A DNA stretch of 64,000 nucleotides from an uncultured Steroidobacter sp. (GCF_937958065.1 NZ_CALFXI010000019.1:1-64000), one strand, 5' to 3'; numbered from the stretch's first letter, positions 8,030 through 17,028 are shown. The notes: generated by a model not told the origin, from the letters alone. Numbers and translations: made by a program.

Positions 8030-9133
8030 ATGAAGTGTCGCTCGCTCCTCGCCAGCGCCTGCCTCACTGTTCTGCTCATTGCGTCAGCGAAGGCCGCGGA
8101 AAACTCCGCGTCCAATGTGATCGAGCGTTACGGCCTGCAGGAGGCAGAGGCGCCGGTGAAGGATCGCAAGGGCTGGCGCAAGCCCAAGCGCATTCTGATC
8201 GGCGGCCAGGCGGCGCAGCTCGGTTCAGCATTGAGCTCGGCCGCGCCCGATGTTGAATTCATCGTTGCGGGCACGCCCGAAGCCAGGGCGAAGATCGCCA
8301 GCATCGATGCCAGCATCGGTGTCTGCAACGCCGAAGTGCTCGATGCCGGCCAGTCCATTCAATGGATCCAGATGGTGACCGCCGGTGTCGAGAACTGTGT
8401 GTCCATTCCGGCGGTGAGGGAACGAAACATCCTGGTCACCAACATGCAGCGCATCTCTGGCCCGGTGATCGCCGAGCACGTGATCGCAATGACTTTGGCG
8501 CTCACCCGCGGATTCGATGTTTATATTCCCGCGCAGGCGCAAGGCAGATGGCTGCCGCGGCTGCCGCCGGGCCGTGCGGCTGTGGTCGCTGGCAAGACGA
8601 TGCTGGTGGTGGGTCTCGGCGGTATCGGCACTGAAGTCGCGAAGCGTGCGCATGCGCTAGGCATGAAAGTCACAGCGACTCGCAACAGCGGCCGCAGCGG
8701 TCCTGACTATGTGAGCTATGTCGGCCTGGCCGATGAATTGCCGAAGCTGGCCGCCGAAGCCGACTTCGTAGTGAACACCGCGCCGCTGACGCCGGAGACG
8801 CAGGGAATATTCAACGCCGCGCTGTTCGAAAAAATGCAACCGACCGCGTACTTCATCAACGTCGCGCGCGGCGGCAGCGTGGTGACGTCGGATCTGGTCG
8901 CCGCGCTCAACGGCAAAACGATCGCGGGCGCGGCGCTCGATGTCACTGATCCCGAGCCGCTGCCTCCCGGACATCCCTTGTGGAAGGCGCCGAACCTCAT
9001 CATCACACCGCACGTTTCGGCGGCATCGGACCTGGGCGCCGAAGCTCCGCTGCAGGTCGTGCGCGAGAATGTGCGGCGCTATTCGAACGGCGAGAAAATG
9101 CTGTCGGTGGTTGACGTAACCCGCGGCTACTGA
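8030..9133 (+). CDS. D-2-hydroxyacid dehydrogenase with signal peptide
   Basis: This 367-residue protein has the fold of NAD(P)-dependent D-2-hydroxyacid dehydrogenases, which reduce 2-oxoacids. The nucleotide-binding motif is GLGGIG (residues 195-200), and the catalytic trio appears as Arg280 (ARGGSVV), Glu309 (DPEP) and His328 (TPHVS). The oddity is the N-terminus, a clean Sec-type signal (about residues 1-22, ending SAKA) before an extra ~30 residues. Family members are normally cytoplasmic because the cofactor is. The start is well supported by GGAGG 6 nt upstream. It follows the Tat-signal dienelactone hydrolase by 29 nt, suggesting a shared periplasmic job. Confidence 0.87.
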   Translation: MKCRSLLASACLTVLLIASAKAAENSASNVIERYGLQEAEAPVKDRKGWRKPKRILIGGQAAQLGSALSSAAPDVEFIVAGTPEARAKIASIDASIGVCNAEVLDAGQSIQWIQMVTAGVENCVSIPAVRERNILVTNMQRISGPVIAEHVIAMTLALTRGFDVYIPAQAQGRWLPRLPPGRAAVVAGKTMLVVGLGGIGTEVAKRAHALGMKVTATRNSGRSGPDYVSYVGLADELPKLAAEADFVVNTAPLTPETQGIFNAALFEKMQPTAYFINVARGGSVVTSDLVAALNGKTIAGAALDVTDPEPLPPGHPLWKAPNLIITPHVSAASDLGAEAPLQVVRENVRRYSNGEKMLSVVDVTRGY

Positions 9134-9212
9134 TCGCACAGAAGGGAACCGGGTCTGCGCTGCGAGCGTTTCGCCGACACCCTTTGCCATTTTTGCAAGC
9201 CCTCCAGCGATC

Positions 9213-11489
9213 ATGACCGTGCCCGCTGCCTCATCGACATTGCTCCAGCCCGGCCGCAATTGCTGGCGCGTGGAGAACGCACGGCGCGCGGCGTTCGTGG
9301 TCGATGGCGACAACTACTTCCGCGCGTTCGTCGATGCTGCGCGTCAGGCGAGGCGCTCCATCCTGATCTCCGGCTGGGATTTTCACAGCCGCACGCGCCT
9401 GCTGTGCCGTGACGCAAAGGATTGCGAGCTGGAGCTGGGCGATTTCTTGAACGGGCTGGCGCGCCGCCATCGTCATCTGCACATTCACATCCTGATCTGG
9501 GACTACCCGGTGATCTTCGGACTGGATCGCGAGTGGGCGCCGTTCTACGGCCTGGGCTGGAAGCCGCATCGCCGCGTGCATTTCCGCTATGACAATACGC
9601 ATCCTACCGGCGGCTCGCATCACCAGAAGATCGTGGTGATCGACGATGCGGTCGCGTTCAATGGCGGCATCGATCTGACCTGTCGTCGTTGGGACACCAA
9701 CGACCACGCGCCGGAGAACGAGCATCGGCACGTGAAAGGCGCGGCGTATCCGCCGTTCCACGATTTGATGATGGCCGTCGAAGGCGACGCCGCGCGGGCG
9801 CTGGGCGATCTGGTGCGTGAACGTTGGCGTAAGGCGACGGGCGAGACGCTGCGGCCGCCGGCAGCACAGCGGCGCGTGTTTCGTCGCAGGGCTGCAGCGG
9901 AGGAGATGAAAGCCTCGCGCTGGCCGCAGTCGTTGACTGAAAATCTCGACGAGGTGGAGATTGGCATCTCGCGCACCGCGCCCGCGGTGAACGGCGATGC
10001 CGGCATCAGAGAAATCGAGACGCTGTATCTCGACATGATCGCTGCCGCCAGGAACAGCATCTACATCGAGAATCAATATTTCACCGCCGACAAGGTGGGC
10101 GAGGCACTGGCTGCGCGGCTCGCCGAGCCGGACGGCCCCGAGATCATCGTCGTGCTGCGCGAGCTGAGTCATGGCTGGCTGGAAGAAGTCACCATGCAGA
10201 CGCTGCGCAAACGCCTGATACAGAAGCTGCGCGACGCCGATCGACACAATCGTTTCCGCGTCTACTATCCGTTCATCGAGGGCTTGAAGGCCGGCACCTG
10301 CATCGACGTGCATTCCAAGATGATCGTCATCGACGACGACATGGTGCGCATCGGCTCGGCGAATCTGGCGAACCGCTCGATGGGGCTCGACACCGAATGC
10401 GATCTCACTATCGAGGCGCGCGGCCGGCAGGACATCCAGGAGCAGATTCGCGGTCTGCGTTCGCTGCTGCTCGCGGAGCATCTGGGCTTCGCAGTGGAGC
10501 AGGTGAACGAAACGATCTCGAACGTCGGTAACCTGCGCGATGCGATCGATCAGCTGCAGCGTGACGACCGCACCCTGAAGCCGCTGACCGAATTGCCGCA
10601 GGTCTCGGACACGCTGCTGAGTGTCATCAGCGTCGCCGATCCCGAGAGGCCGGTCGAGCTCGCGGACCTCGCGCAGATCTTCAGCCCGCGCAGCCCCGAG
10701 AGCAGCATGGCGGATCAGTACGCTGGTGCATTTGTGACCAACCGGACTGACGGGGCGCAGTCGCCGGGGGTATTTGCAGCGCCGACCGGCCCCTCGTGGG
10801 GCAAGCTGGCAGGCATCGCGGTCATGGTGATTGCATTGACTGCGCTGTGGAAGTTCACGCCGCTGTCCGTCTATCTCGAAGGCAATCGCATCATGGGCTG
10901 GGCGCGCGAAGTCGGCCAGACCTGGTGGGTGCCGATAGTGACGGTGCTCGCGTTCACGCCGGCGTCGTATGTGATGTTTCCAAGGCCGCTCATCACCTTG
11001 TTTGCCGTCATTGCGTACGGCCCGATCTGGGGTTTCGTCATCGCGATGACTGGCATTCAGGTGGCCGCGTGGAGCTCGTACGTCGCAGGCAAGCGACTCG
11101 ATCCCGTCATGGTCCGACGCATCGCGGGCGCAAAAATGGACAGGATTCTGCAAGTGTTGCGTCGTCGCGGCCTGCTGGCGATGACTGCACTGAGGTTGGT
11201 GCCCTTGGCGCCGTTCGCAGTGGAAGGCGTCGTGGCCGGCGCGATCCGCATGCGGCTGTGGGAGTTCTTGCTGGGGACGGCGATCGGCATCCTGCCGGGC
11301 ACGCTCACCTCGACGGTATTCGGCGATCAGCTCTCGACCTGGCTGGATGATCCCCGGCGCATCAATTATTGGGCGATCGCGCTCGTGCTGTCGTTACTCA
11401 TCGGCGCTTCATGGCTGGTGCGCCGCTGGCTGATCTCGGCAGCAGCAACCTCCCAGAGACATGGCGTCAGCGACGCGCGCATTGTCTGA
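9213..11489 (+). CDS. Phospholipase D/cardiolipin synthase-like protein fused to a VTT membrane domain
   Basis: The 758 residues hold two HKD motifs: His137-x-Lys139...Asp144 (SHHQKIVVIDD) and His367-x-Lys369...Asp374 (VHSKMIVIDDD). This arrangement is typical of cardiolipin synthases and phospholipases D, which transfer or hydrolyse phosphatidyl groups. The C-terminal ~220 residues (about 530-750) form several membrane helices of the VTT/TVP38 (DedA-like) type, with FPRPLITLFAVIAYGP and a late GTLTSTVFGD segment. The EEP gene downstream overlaps by 29 nt. In E. coli clsB (PLD) and ybhP (EEP) are neighbours, which supports a lipid-remodelling role. No strong SD precedes the ATG. Confidence 0.88.
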   Translation: MTVPAASSTLLQPGRNCWRVENARRAAFVVDGDNYFRAFVDAARQARRSILISGWDFHSRTRLLCRDAKDCELELGDFLNGLARRHRHLHIHILIWDYPVIFGLDREWAPFYGLGWKPHRRVHFRYDNTHPTGGSHHQKIVVIDDAVAFNGGIDLTCRRWDTNDHAPENEHRHVKGAAYPPFHDLMMAVEGDAARALGDLVRERWRKATGETLRPPAAQRRVFRRRAAAEEMKASRWPQSLTENLDEVEIGISRTAPAVNGDAGIREIETLYLDMIAAARNSIYIENQYFTADKVGEALAARLAEPDGPEIIVVLRELSHGWLEEVTMQTLRKRLIQKLRDADRHNRFRVYYPFIEGLKAGTCIDVHSKMIVIDDDMVRIGSANLANRSMGLDTECDLTIEARGRQDIQEQIRGLRSLLLAEHLGFAVEQVNETISNVGNLRDAIDQLQRDDRTLKPLTELPQVSDTLLSVISVADPERPVELADLAQIFSPRSPESSMADQYAGAFVTNRTDGAQSPGVFAAPTGPSWGKLAGIAVMVIALTALWKFTPLSVYLEGNRIMGWAREVGQTWWVPIVTVLAFTPASYVMFPRPLITLFAVIAYGPIWGFVIAMTGIQVAAWSSYVAGKRLDPVMVRRIAGAKMDRILQVLRRRGLLAMTALRLVPLAPFAVEGVVAGAIRMRLWEFLLGTAIGILPGTLTSTVFGDQLSTWLDDPRRINYWAIALVLSLLIGASWLVRRWLISAAATSQRHGVSDARIV

Positions 11490-12264
11490 GGCCGGAGTGC
11501 CGAGTGAAGCGGTCGCGGCGCCGGCGCCCGGCGCGCGCCGCATTTCCATCGGTTCGTACAACATTCATAGCTGTGTCGGGCTCGACCGGCGCCGCTCGCC
11601 TGCGCGCATCGCGGACGTGCTCAAAGAGCTCGACTGCGACATCTATGCGCTCCAGGAAGTGGATAACGAGCCTGGCGACGAGGAGGACTCGAAGCAGCTG
11701 GAGTATCTGTCCGAGGCCATGGACATGGCCGCCATTCCCGGCCTGCGCATCGTGCGACACAGCGGCGAGTACGGAAATGCGCTGCTGACCCGGCTGCCCG
11801 TAATCAGCGTGCATCGACATGATCTGAGCTTCGGTAAATGGCTGGAGCCGCGCGGCGCGATCGACGTAGAGCTGGATGTCGGTGGTCGCGCACTGCGCGT
11901 CATCGCCACTCATCTCGGGCTCAGCCGATCGGAGCGTCGCTTTCAATGGCGGCAGTTGCTCGCGGCCATCGCAGCATCGCCGCCGGAGCACCCAACGGTC
12001 GTGCTCGGTGACATGAACGAATGGTTTCCGCACGCGGGTACGCTGCGCGATGCGCACAAGATTCTGGGCGAGGCGCTGGCGCCGCCGGAGTTTCCGTCGT
12101 TCTGGCCGTTTCTGGCGCTGACCAGGATCTGGGTGCGGCCGGTGCAGGCCATCGTTTCAGTGAAGGTGCATCGCACGGCACTCGCCAGGCGTGCGTCCGA
12201 TCATCTGCCGCTGCGAGCCGAGATCGACGTGGAGCGCTTCGGTCAGCGCACTGCGCCTCAATGA
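11461..12264 (+). CDS. Endonuclease/exonuclease/phosphatase (EEP) family protein
   Basis: This 267-residue metal-dependent phosphodiesterase of the EEP superfamily shows the expected catalytic residues: Asn34 (SYNIH), Glu66 (LQEVD), His151 (ATHLG), Asp184/Asn186 (LGDMNEW) and the terminal Asp247-His248 (SDHLPL). There is no signal peptide. It overlaps the end of the PLD-VTT gene by 29 nt, so the two are translationally linked, and its stop overlaps the convergent SHOCT gene by 7 nt. By analogy with E. coli YbhP beside ClsB it may act on lipid head groups or another phosphodiester; nuclease activity is also possible. Confidence 0.85.
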   Translation: MASATRALSEAGVPSEAVAAPAPGARRISIGSYNIHSCVGLDRRRSPARIADVLKELDCDIYALQEVDNEPGDEEDSKQLEYLSEAMDMAAIPGLRIVRHSGEYGNALLTRLPVISVHRHDLSFGKWLEPRGAIDVELDVGGRALRVIATHLGLSRSERRFQWRQLLAAIAASPPEHPTVVLGDMNEWFPHAGTLRDAHKILGEALAPPEFPSFWPFLALTRIWVRPVQAIVSVKVHRTALARRASDHLPLRAEIDVERFGQRTAPQ

Positions 12265-13004
12265 GAAGCCAGGATGCGCGACTTGCTCGTTTCGTACTGC
12301 GCTTCCGTCAGCACGCCCAGTTCGCGCAATCGATGGTGCTCGCGCATTTCGTCGCGAAGGAATTGATGAGGCGGCTGCGGTCGCGCGAGCTTCGCGGCGT
12401 TGATGCTCTTGATGAGCTCGATGAAGAATTTCTTGCCCTCGCGCGCGCTGCCGATCGCGCCGGTCACGCTCACCAACGTGACCCCGCCGTGAACGCTGGT
12501 GAACTCGAGAGATTCGGTGGTGCGCCGTAGAAACATCAGCACCGCTGCGGCGGACGCCAGCAGCGCGGCCACTGCGGTCAATGGCACGGGATGGATCCAT
12601 TCGGCGGCGTTCCTGGGCCACAGCAGCCACAGCGCGCACGTGGCGAGCGCCGCCAGGCTGATCGCGAGCGCGAGCCAGAACCAGGCGATGTGACGCACGA
12701 TGAGCGGCTTGGCGTTGGCGAAACGCAGGTCGAAATCGTATTTGCGCGGCTCGATGTCGGGCCGCGTCAGTTGCACGGACAGGAAATGATCGTCGAGCAG
12801 GCCCAGGTGCGTGACGCAGCCCCGCAGCTTGCTGGCGAGCGTGTAGCTCATGCGGGTCGGGCGATGCGGTCGCTTCTTCGTCGCAGCGAAGTCGTCGTCC
12901 TGGCCCGTGTCGAGGGAGATGTGCTCGGCGCGTACGCGCAGGGGGCGTGGTTGAGGCTCCTGCATCGTCGTCCCGGCCGCCGCGTTCACATCTGACCTCT
13001 GCAT
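12258..13004 (-). CDS. Membrane protein with C-terminal SHOCT-like motif
   Basis: This 248-residue protein of unknown function has a soluble N-terminal half with beta character (SVQLTRPDIEPRKYDFDLRF) and two adjacent membrane helices (about 106-130 and 140-160). A short cytoplasmic domain follows, and a C-terminal helix pair (HHRLRELGVLTEAQYETSK) fits the SHOCT motif, a short oligomerisation element. The start is uncertain: a second ATG lies 39 nt further in, and neither has a strong SD. The gene converges on the EEP gene with a 7-nt overlap. Confidence 0.75.
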   Translation of the reverse strand: MQRSDVNAAAGTTMQEPQPRPLRVRAEHISLDTGQDDDFAATKKRPHRPTRMSYTLASKLRGCVTHLGLLDDHFLSVQLTRPDIEPRKYDFDLRFANAKPLIVRHIAWFWLALAISLAALATCALWLLWPRNAAEWIHPVPLTAVAALLASAAAVLMFLRRTTESLEFTSVHGGVTLVSVTGAIGSAREGKKFFIELIKSINAAKLARPQPPHQFLRDEMREHHRLRELGVLTEAQYETSKSRILASH

Positions 13005-13177
13005 CCGCTCGTCGTTGTTCTACGAAGCCAATGTCACCTGGCTCCGGATGCTAGGACTGTGACGAAGTTCCGAACGAGACCGCCGTCACACTCGCGGCGT
13101 GCGCGCCAGGAATTGCGGGACTCCCCGAGGTCGAGTGTTAAATGTGCGCCCGCCGTACCCGGGCATCCTGCCCGGCA

Positions 13178-13825
13178 TCAGGTGTTGGAGATGTCGATGA
13201 AGCGCAGGAACTCGTTGCGGGTGCGGGCGTCCTCGCGGAAGTCGCCGAGCATCTTGCTGGTGATCATCGACACGCCGCGCTTGTGCACGCCGCGCGTGGT
13301 CATGCATTGATGGATCGCTTCGATCACGACGCCCACGCCCCGCGGCTTGAGCACGTCGTTGATGCACCGGGCGATTTGCGCCGTGAGTTTTTCCTGGACC
13401 TGGAAGCGGCGCGCATAACCGTCGACGACGCGGGCCAGCTTGCTGATGCCCACCACCTTGTTGGTGGGCAGGTAACCCACGTGCGCGCGCCCGATGATGG
13501 GCGCCATGTGATGCTCGCAGTGGCTTTCGAACTCGATGTCCCGCAGCACGATCATCTCGTCGTAACCTTCCACCTCCTCGAAGGTGCGGCGCAGATAATC
13601 GGCAGGATCGCTGAGATAGCCGGAAAACCAGTCTCGATAGGCGCTGACGACGCGCTTGGGCGTGTCACGCAAGCCTTCGCGCAACGGATCTTCGCCCGCC
13701 CACCGCAACAGGGTCTCGACGGCCTGACGCGCGTCCTGTTCGCTCACCGTCGGAGTCTGCACGTGCGCCTCGGGCAAGGCGGCGTTGGCTGACTTCTTGG
13801 AAGCATGGGTTTTTTTCTTGCTCAT
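13178..13825 (-). CDS. folE: GTP cyclohydrolase I
   Basis: FolE converts GTP to 7,8-dihydroneopterin triphosphate, the first step of folate synthesis. The 215-residue protein has the zinc ligands Cys103 and His106 (SHCEHHMAP) and Cys174 (IHQCMTTRG), and the conserved [21 protein letters not shown] segment, quoted here in pieces [10 protein letters not shown] and FQVQEKLT. Length fits the bacterial family, plus a Lys-rich N-terminal tail. No other folate gene is nearby and the gene appears monocistronic. Confidence 0.96.
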   Translation of the reverse strand: MSKKKTHASKKSANAALPEAHVQTPTVSEQDARQAVETLLRWAGEDPLREGLRDTPKRVVSAYRDWFSGYLSDPADYLRRTFEEVEGYDEMIVLRDIEFESHCEHHMAPIIGRAHVGYLPTNKVVGISKLARVVDGYARRFQVQEKLTAQIARCINDVLKPRGVGVVIEAIHQCMTTRGVHKRGVSMITSKMLGDFREDARTRNEFLRFIDISNT

Positions 13826-13905
13826 GGGCGCTAGCGTACCATCCTTGACTGGCAGGGATTACCATGCGCGGCCTGAAGCGGTTGCCCCCTGGAGAGGAAA
13901 CAACA

Positions 13906-14472
13906 ATGCGAGCATGCCTGATCGCGACGGCTGTCCTGGGCGCCTGGTCGGTGGCGGGCGCGGCGCGGGCGGAGATCGTCAGTGCCGGGCCGAATGGCTT
14001 CAATCTGCGTCACATCGCCGAGGCGCCCAATGTCGCGCCACCGGTCATCTGGGCGGCGCTCGCGGACATCGCAAAATGGTGGGACCCCGAGCACACGTAT
14101 TCAGGCGATGCGCGCAACCTGTCGCTCGAACCCTATGTGCGCGGTTGTTTCTGCGAGAAGCTGAGTCTCTACGCCGGCATCGAGCACGGTACGGTGGTGT
14201 ATGCGCAGCCGGCGAAGACGTTGCGAGTGCATGGCGCGCTCGGGCCATTGCAGGAGTTCGGTGTCAACGGCGTGATGACCTGGCAGATCGAATCGGCGGC
14301 GGGCGGCTCGCGCATCACGTTCACATACAACGTGGGCGGCTTTGCCGACCGGCCGCTCGCCGATTGGGCGCCGATCGTCGATGAAGTGCTCGGCGGGCAG
14401 TTGCAGCGCCTGGCGCGCTATGTGACCAATGGCAATCCCGAAGCGCCGAAGCAGGAACCACCCAAGCAATAG
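13906..14472 (+). CDS. Exported START/SRPBCC-like protein
   Basis: The 188-residue product starts with a signal peptide (ATAVLGAWSVAGAARA) and continues as a helix-grip type fold. APPVIWAALADIAKWWDPEH and the later FTYNVGGF look like the first helix and last strands of SRPBCC (polyketide cyclase/START-like) proteins, which bind hydrophobic ligands. The family is usually cytoplasmic, so export is a little unusual. The ATG at 13906 has GAGAGGAAA about 6 nt upstream; an earlier in-frame ATG at 13864 lacks signal character. The last residues are Pro/Gln-rich. Ligand and role are unknown. Confidence 0.75.
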   Translation: MRACLIATAVLGAWSVAGAARAEIVSAGPNGFNLRHIAEAPNVAPPVIWAALADIAKWWDPEHTYSGDARNLSLEPYVRGCFCEKLSLYAGIEHGTVVYAQPAKTLRVHGALGPLQEFGVNGVMTWQIESAAGGSRITFTYNVGGFADRPLADWAPIVDEVLGGQLQRLARYVTNGNPEAPKQEPPKQ

Positions 14473-14482
14473 TGACATTACA

Positions 14483-14507
14483 GGGGACAGATTTAGAATC
14501 TGTGCCC
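14483..14507. repeat. REP-like palindrome (GGGGACAGATT type)
   Basis: ACAGATT (14487-14493) pairs with AATCTGT (14497-14503) around a TAG loop, and GGG (14484-14486) pairs with CCC (14505-14507) across a bulged G. The sequence family GGGGACAGATT...AATCTGTCCCC is widespread as an intergenic repeat in proteobacteria and often accompanies REP-associated tyrosine transposases (recalled, not checked). It lies 17 nt upstream of the M48 lipoprotein start, just before its SD. Confidence 0.6.
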
Positions 14508-14523
14508 TCCCCGGAGGATTCCC

Positions 14524-15330
14524 ATGCGCCTACGTTCCCTGCTCATTGCCGCCGCCGCGATCCTGGTCACGGCCTGTCAAAGCGTCCAGACCACTCAGCC
14601 TGGCACCATCGGTGTCACGCGCAAGCAGTTGATGGCGGTGTCGTCCGAGAAGGTGGACCAGGGCGCCAAGGTCGCTTACGACCAGGAACTGAACAAGGCG
14701 CGCCAGGCCGGCGCGTTGAACACGGACAAACAGGCCTACGACCGCGTGCAGAAGATTTCGCAGCGGTTGATTCCGCAAACCGCGATCTTCCGGCCGGATG
14801 CGCCCGGCTGGCATTGGGAAGTCAACGTGGAGACGTCCGAGGACGTGAACGCGTACTGCATGCCCGGCGGCAAGATCATGGTCTACACCGGGTTGATCGA
14901 TACGATCAAACCCACCGATGCGGAGCTTGCCGCAGTGATCGGTCACGAAATCGCTCACGCCTTGCGTGAACACTCGCGCGAACGCATGTCTCGCGCGTAC
15001 GCCGAACAGGCCGTGCTGGCCGGCGTGGCGGTTGCGACGGGCGCCGAGGCGACGACGATGCAGATCGCCAGTCAGGTGTCGGCCGTGACATTCACCTTGC
15101 CGCACAGCCGTGAGCAGGAAGCCGAAGCCGATCGCATCGGTCTGGAGCTGATGGCGCGCGCGGGCTATGACCCAAATGCGGCCGTCACGCTGTGGCAGAA
15201 AATGAGCAAGGCGGGCGGCGGCGGTCCGCCGGAATTCCTGAGCACGCACCCCTCGGGCGAGTCGCGCATTCGCGATCTCGAGAAGAACGTGCCGCGCGTG
15301 CTGCCGCTGTATCAGGCCGCAGCAAAGTAG
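14524..15330 (+). CDS. M48 family metalloprotease, lipoprotein
   Basis: A lipobox (LVTAC, Cys18) makes this 268-residue protein a lipoprotein, probably facing the periplasm. The zinc site is HEIAH (141-145) with Glu201 in EAEADRIG. The size and layout fit the LoiP/YcaL-type M48 proteases that degrade or assist folding of outer-membrane proteins in E. coli. The start has GGAGG 7 nt upstream. A REP-like palindrome sits immediately upstream and the gene converges on a small membrane protein 7 nt away. Confidence 0.92.
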   Translation: MRLRSLLIAAAAILVTACQSVQTTQPGTIGVTRKQLMAVSSEKVDQGAKVAYDQELNKARQAGALNTDKQAYDRVQKISQRLIPQTAIFRPDAPGWHWEVNVETSEDVNAYCMPGGKIMVYTGLIDTIKPTDAELAAVIGHEIAHALREHSRERMSRAYAEQAVLAGVAVATGAEATTMQIASQVSAVTFTLPHSREQEAEADRIGLELMARAGYDPNAAVTLWQKMSKAGGGGPPEFLSTHPSGESRIRDLEKNVPRVLPLYQAAAK

Positions 15331-15337
15331 CGATCGT

Positions 15338-15661
15338 TCACTGGCTGGCGGCCATCCCGATCGCAATCACGGCGACGACGATGGCCACCACCGCGGTGCC
15401 GCCGAGCCATAACGACTGGCGGTGCAGGGAGGTCAGGGCGCGCGTCAAGTTCGCCAGCTGCTGGGCCATTTCATTGACCAGCTCGGCCTGACGCCGCTCG
15501 TTTTCCTCCAGCCGCAGGATGCGCTCCACCAGCTCACCGCTGTCCTGCGGGATCGGTACAGCCTCGGAGGGCGGCATTTGTTTGGTGCGTTTCAACAGTT
15601 CGCGCGACACATCGAGGATGGACGGCACGAGCTGCACGATCTGTATCCAGGGTACGGCCAT
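15338..15661 (-). CDS. Small coiled-coil membrane protein
   Basis: I do not recognise this 107-residue protein. A likely coiled coil (about 45-80, ERILRLEENERRQAELVNEM) is followed by a single C-terminal membrane helix (about 86-104, LWLGGTAVVAIVVAVIAIGM). This layout of a cytoplasmic coiled coil with a tail anchor is common in small proteins that scaffold at the inner membrane. Its stop is 7 nt from the M48 lipoprotein stop, with no recognisable terminator between them. Confidence 0.65.
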   Translation of the reverse strand: MAVPWIQIVQLVPSILDVSRELLKRTKQMPPSEAVPIPQDSGELVERILRLEENERRQAELVNEMAQQLANLTRALTSLHRQSLWLGGTAVVAIVVAVIAIGMAASQ

Positions 15662-15739
15662 GGAGCAAGGGTAGCAGAGACGACCCGGCCCTACCGCACT
15701 GGACGTGCGGCAGGGTGGGTTTCGGCACTGGACGGGAGG

Positions 15740-15997
15740 TCAGCTCTTGCTGCGAGCCATGAATTCGGTCTTGCTCAGATAACCATCGCCATTGGTGTCG
15801 GCCGAGGCGAAGCTGTCCGCCAGCGACCTGTCGGCCGCGGCTTCCGTCTTGCTCAACTGCGCATCGCCGTTCTTGTCGAGCGACTCGAAGGTCATCGCGG
15901 AGGATTTCATCGCCGGGTCCTTCTTGTCCTTGTTGTCGCCGGCGAACGCAGTCACGGACAGCAAGGCGGCCGCCAGGAATGCAATCGATCGGGTCAT
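15740..15997 (-). CDS. Small secreted EF-hand protein
   Basis: This 85-residue protein has a signal peptide (ending VTAFAG) and two canonical 12-residue EF-hand loops: DKNGDAQLSKTE (41-52) and DTNGDGYLSKTE (67-78). All expected calcium ligands are present, so it should bind two Ca2+ in the periplasm. The ATG at 15997 has AAGGAGA about 6 nt upstream. It is divergent from a CpxRA-like two-component system, the position occupied by the periplasmic regulator CpxP in enterics. A role as a Ca2+ sensor or target of that system is inference. Confidence 0.85.
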   Translation of the reverse strand: MTRSIAFLAAALLSVTAFAGDNKDKKDPAMKSSAMTFESLDKNGDAQLSKTEAAADRSLADSFASADTNGDGYLSKTEFMARSKS

Positions 15998-16232
15998 GAT
16001 CGTCTCCTTGTTGGTCGGATTGAGTGTCTCGTCGGTGAGAAAACGCGGTGCCAGAAAAGCGGGTTCCGGCGGCCGGCGCCGACGGCAAACGACCGACAGG
16101 GGCGTCAGCGGCGGGGCGCATCGACGGAGTCGCTCGAAACGAAGTATCGTCCGGAGGGGGCCGCCCGGTTGTAGGCAGAACTTGACGAAACTTCGCAACC
16201 GAGGCGTTTTCGATATGCCATGGTCCAGCGGC

Positions 16233-16251
16233 GCCCGCCCGACGGGCGGGC
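16233..16251. promoter_or_regulatory. Perfect GC hairpin upstream of the response regulator
   Basis: GCCCGCCC (16233-16240) and GGGCGGGC (16244-16251) form an 8-bp stem with a GAC loop, 22 nt before the response-regulator ATG. It lacks a T tract, so a terminator is unlikely; it would occlude the start region in mRNA or serve as a protein site. The rest of the 275-nt divergent region shows no clear CpxR-type GTAAA repeats. Confidence 0.4.
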
Positions 16252-16272
16252 TTGGGACCGAGCCGAGCGCCT

Positions 16273-17013
16273 ATGGATCGAACCATGACCTTGCCTGCTT
16301 CTGTACTGATCGTCGACGACGACCGCGAGCTGGGCCAGATGCTCACCGAGTATCTGACCGGCGAGGGCTTCCAGGTGTCCATCGTGCGCGATGGCGCCGA
16401 GGCGCTCGACCGCCTGAGCGGCGAGTCGCATCCGTTCGATCTGGTCATCCTGGATGTGATGCTGCCGTCGCTGAGCGGCTTCGAAGTGTTGCGTCGTCTG
16501 CGGCACAGCCTCTCGGTCCCCGTCATCATGCTGACGGCGCATGGCGCGGACGTGGATCGCATCGTCGGCCTGGAGTTGGGCGCCGACGATTATCTTTCGA
16601 AACCTTTCAATCCGCGCGAGCTGGTAGCGCGAGTGCGCGCCGTGCTGCGGCGTTTTTCGCCGCGTGATGCCGATACGCCCGCGCATCCCGTGAGCGTTGG
16701 ACCGTTACGCCTCGATCCCGCCACGTTCGAAGTCACATTGTCCGGTCAGTCGGTGCGGTTGACCGGCACCGAGCTGCGGCTGCTCGAAGTATTGATGCGA
16801 GCGGTCGGACAGGTGCAATCGCGTGAGTCGCTGACCGAGCGCGTGCTCGGCCGGCGTCTGACACCTTACGACCGCAGCATCGATACTCATGTGAGCAACC
16901 TGCGTCGCAAGCTCGGCCTGGGCGAGAACGGCCTGCCGGAGATTCGTAGCATTCGGGGCGCGGGCTACGTGTTGATCGCCGTCGGCGAGGCGCGTGCCGA
17001 GCAAACTGCCTAG
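16273..17013 (+). CDS. OmpR/CpxR-family response regulator
   Basis: This DNA-binding response regulator of 246 residues has an N-terminal receiver with acidic pocket DDDRE, phosphoacceptor Asp61 (ILDVMLP) and the conserved Lys in LSKPFNPREL. A C-terminal winged helix (about 140-235) contains LTGTELRLLEVLM and VSNLRRKL. The start is uncertain between ATG at 16273 and 16285; neither has a good SD. It is followed after 15 nt by its presumed sensor kinase and shares a divergent promoter region with the EF-hand gene. Confidence 0.92.
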   Translation: MDRTMTLPASVLIVDDDRELGQMLTEYLTGEGFQVSIVRDGAEALDRLSGESHPFDLVILDVMLPSLSGFEVLRRLRHSLSVPVIMLTAHGADVDRIVGLELGADDYLSKPFNPRELVARVRAVLRRFSPRDADTPAHPVSVGPLRLDPATFEVTLSGQSVRLTGTELRLLEVLMRAVGQVQSRESLTERVLGRRLTPYDRSIDTHVSNLRRKLGLGENGLPEIRSIRGAGYVLIAVGEARAEQTA

Positions 17014-17028
17014 CGCTGCGAGAACGCC

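Noticed and set aside
15998..16272. CpxR-type GTAAA direct repeats before the response regulator
   Set aside because: No convincing pair was found; two CGAAAC copies 51 nt apart are too weak.
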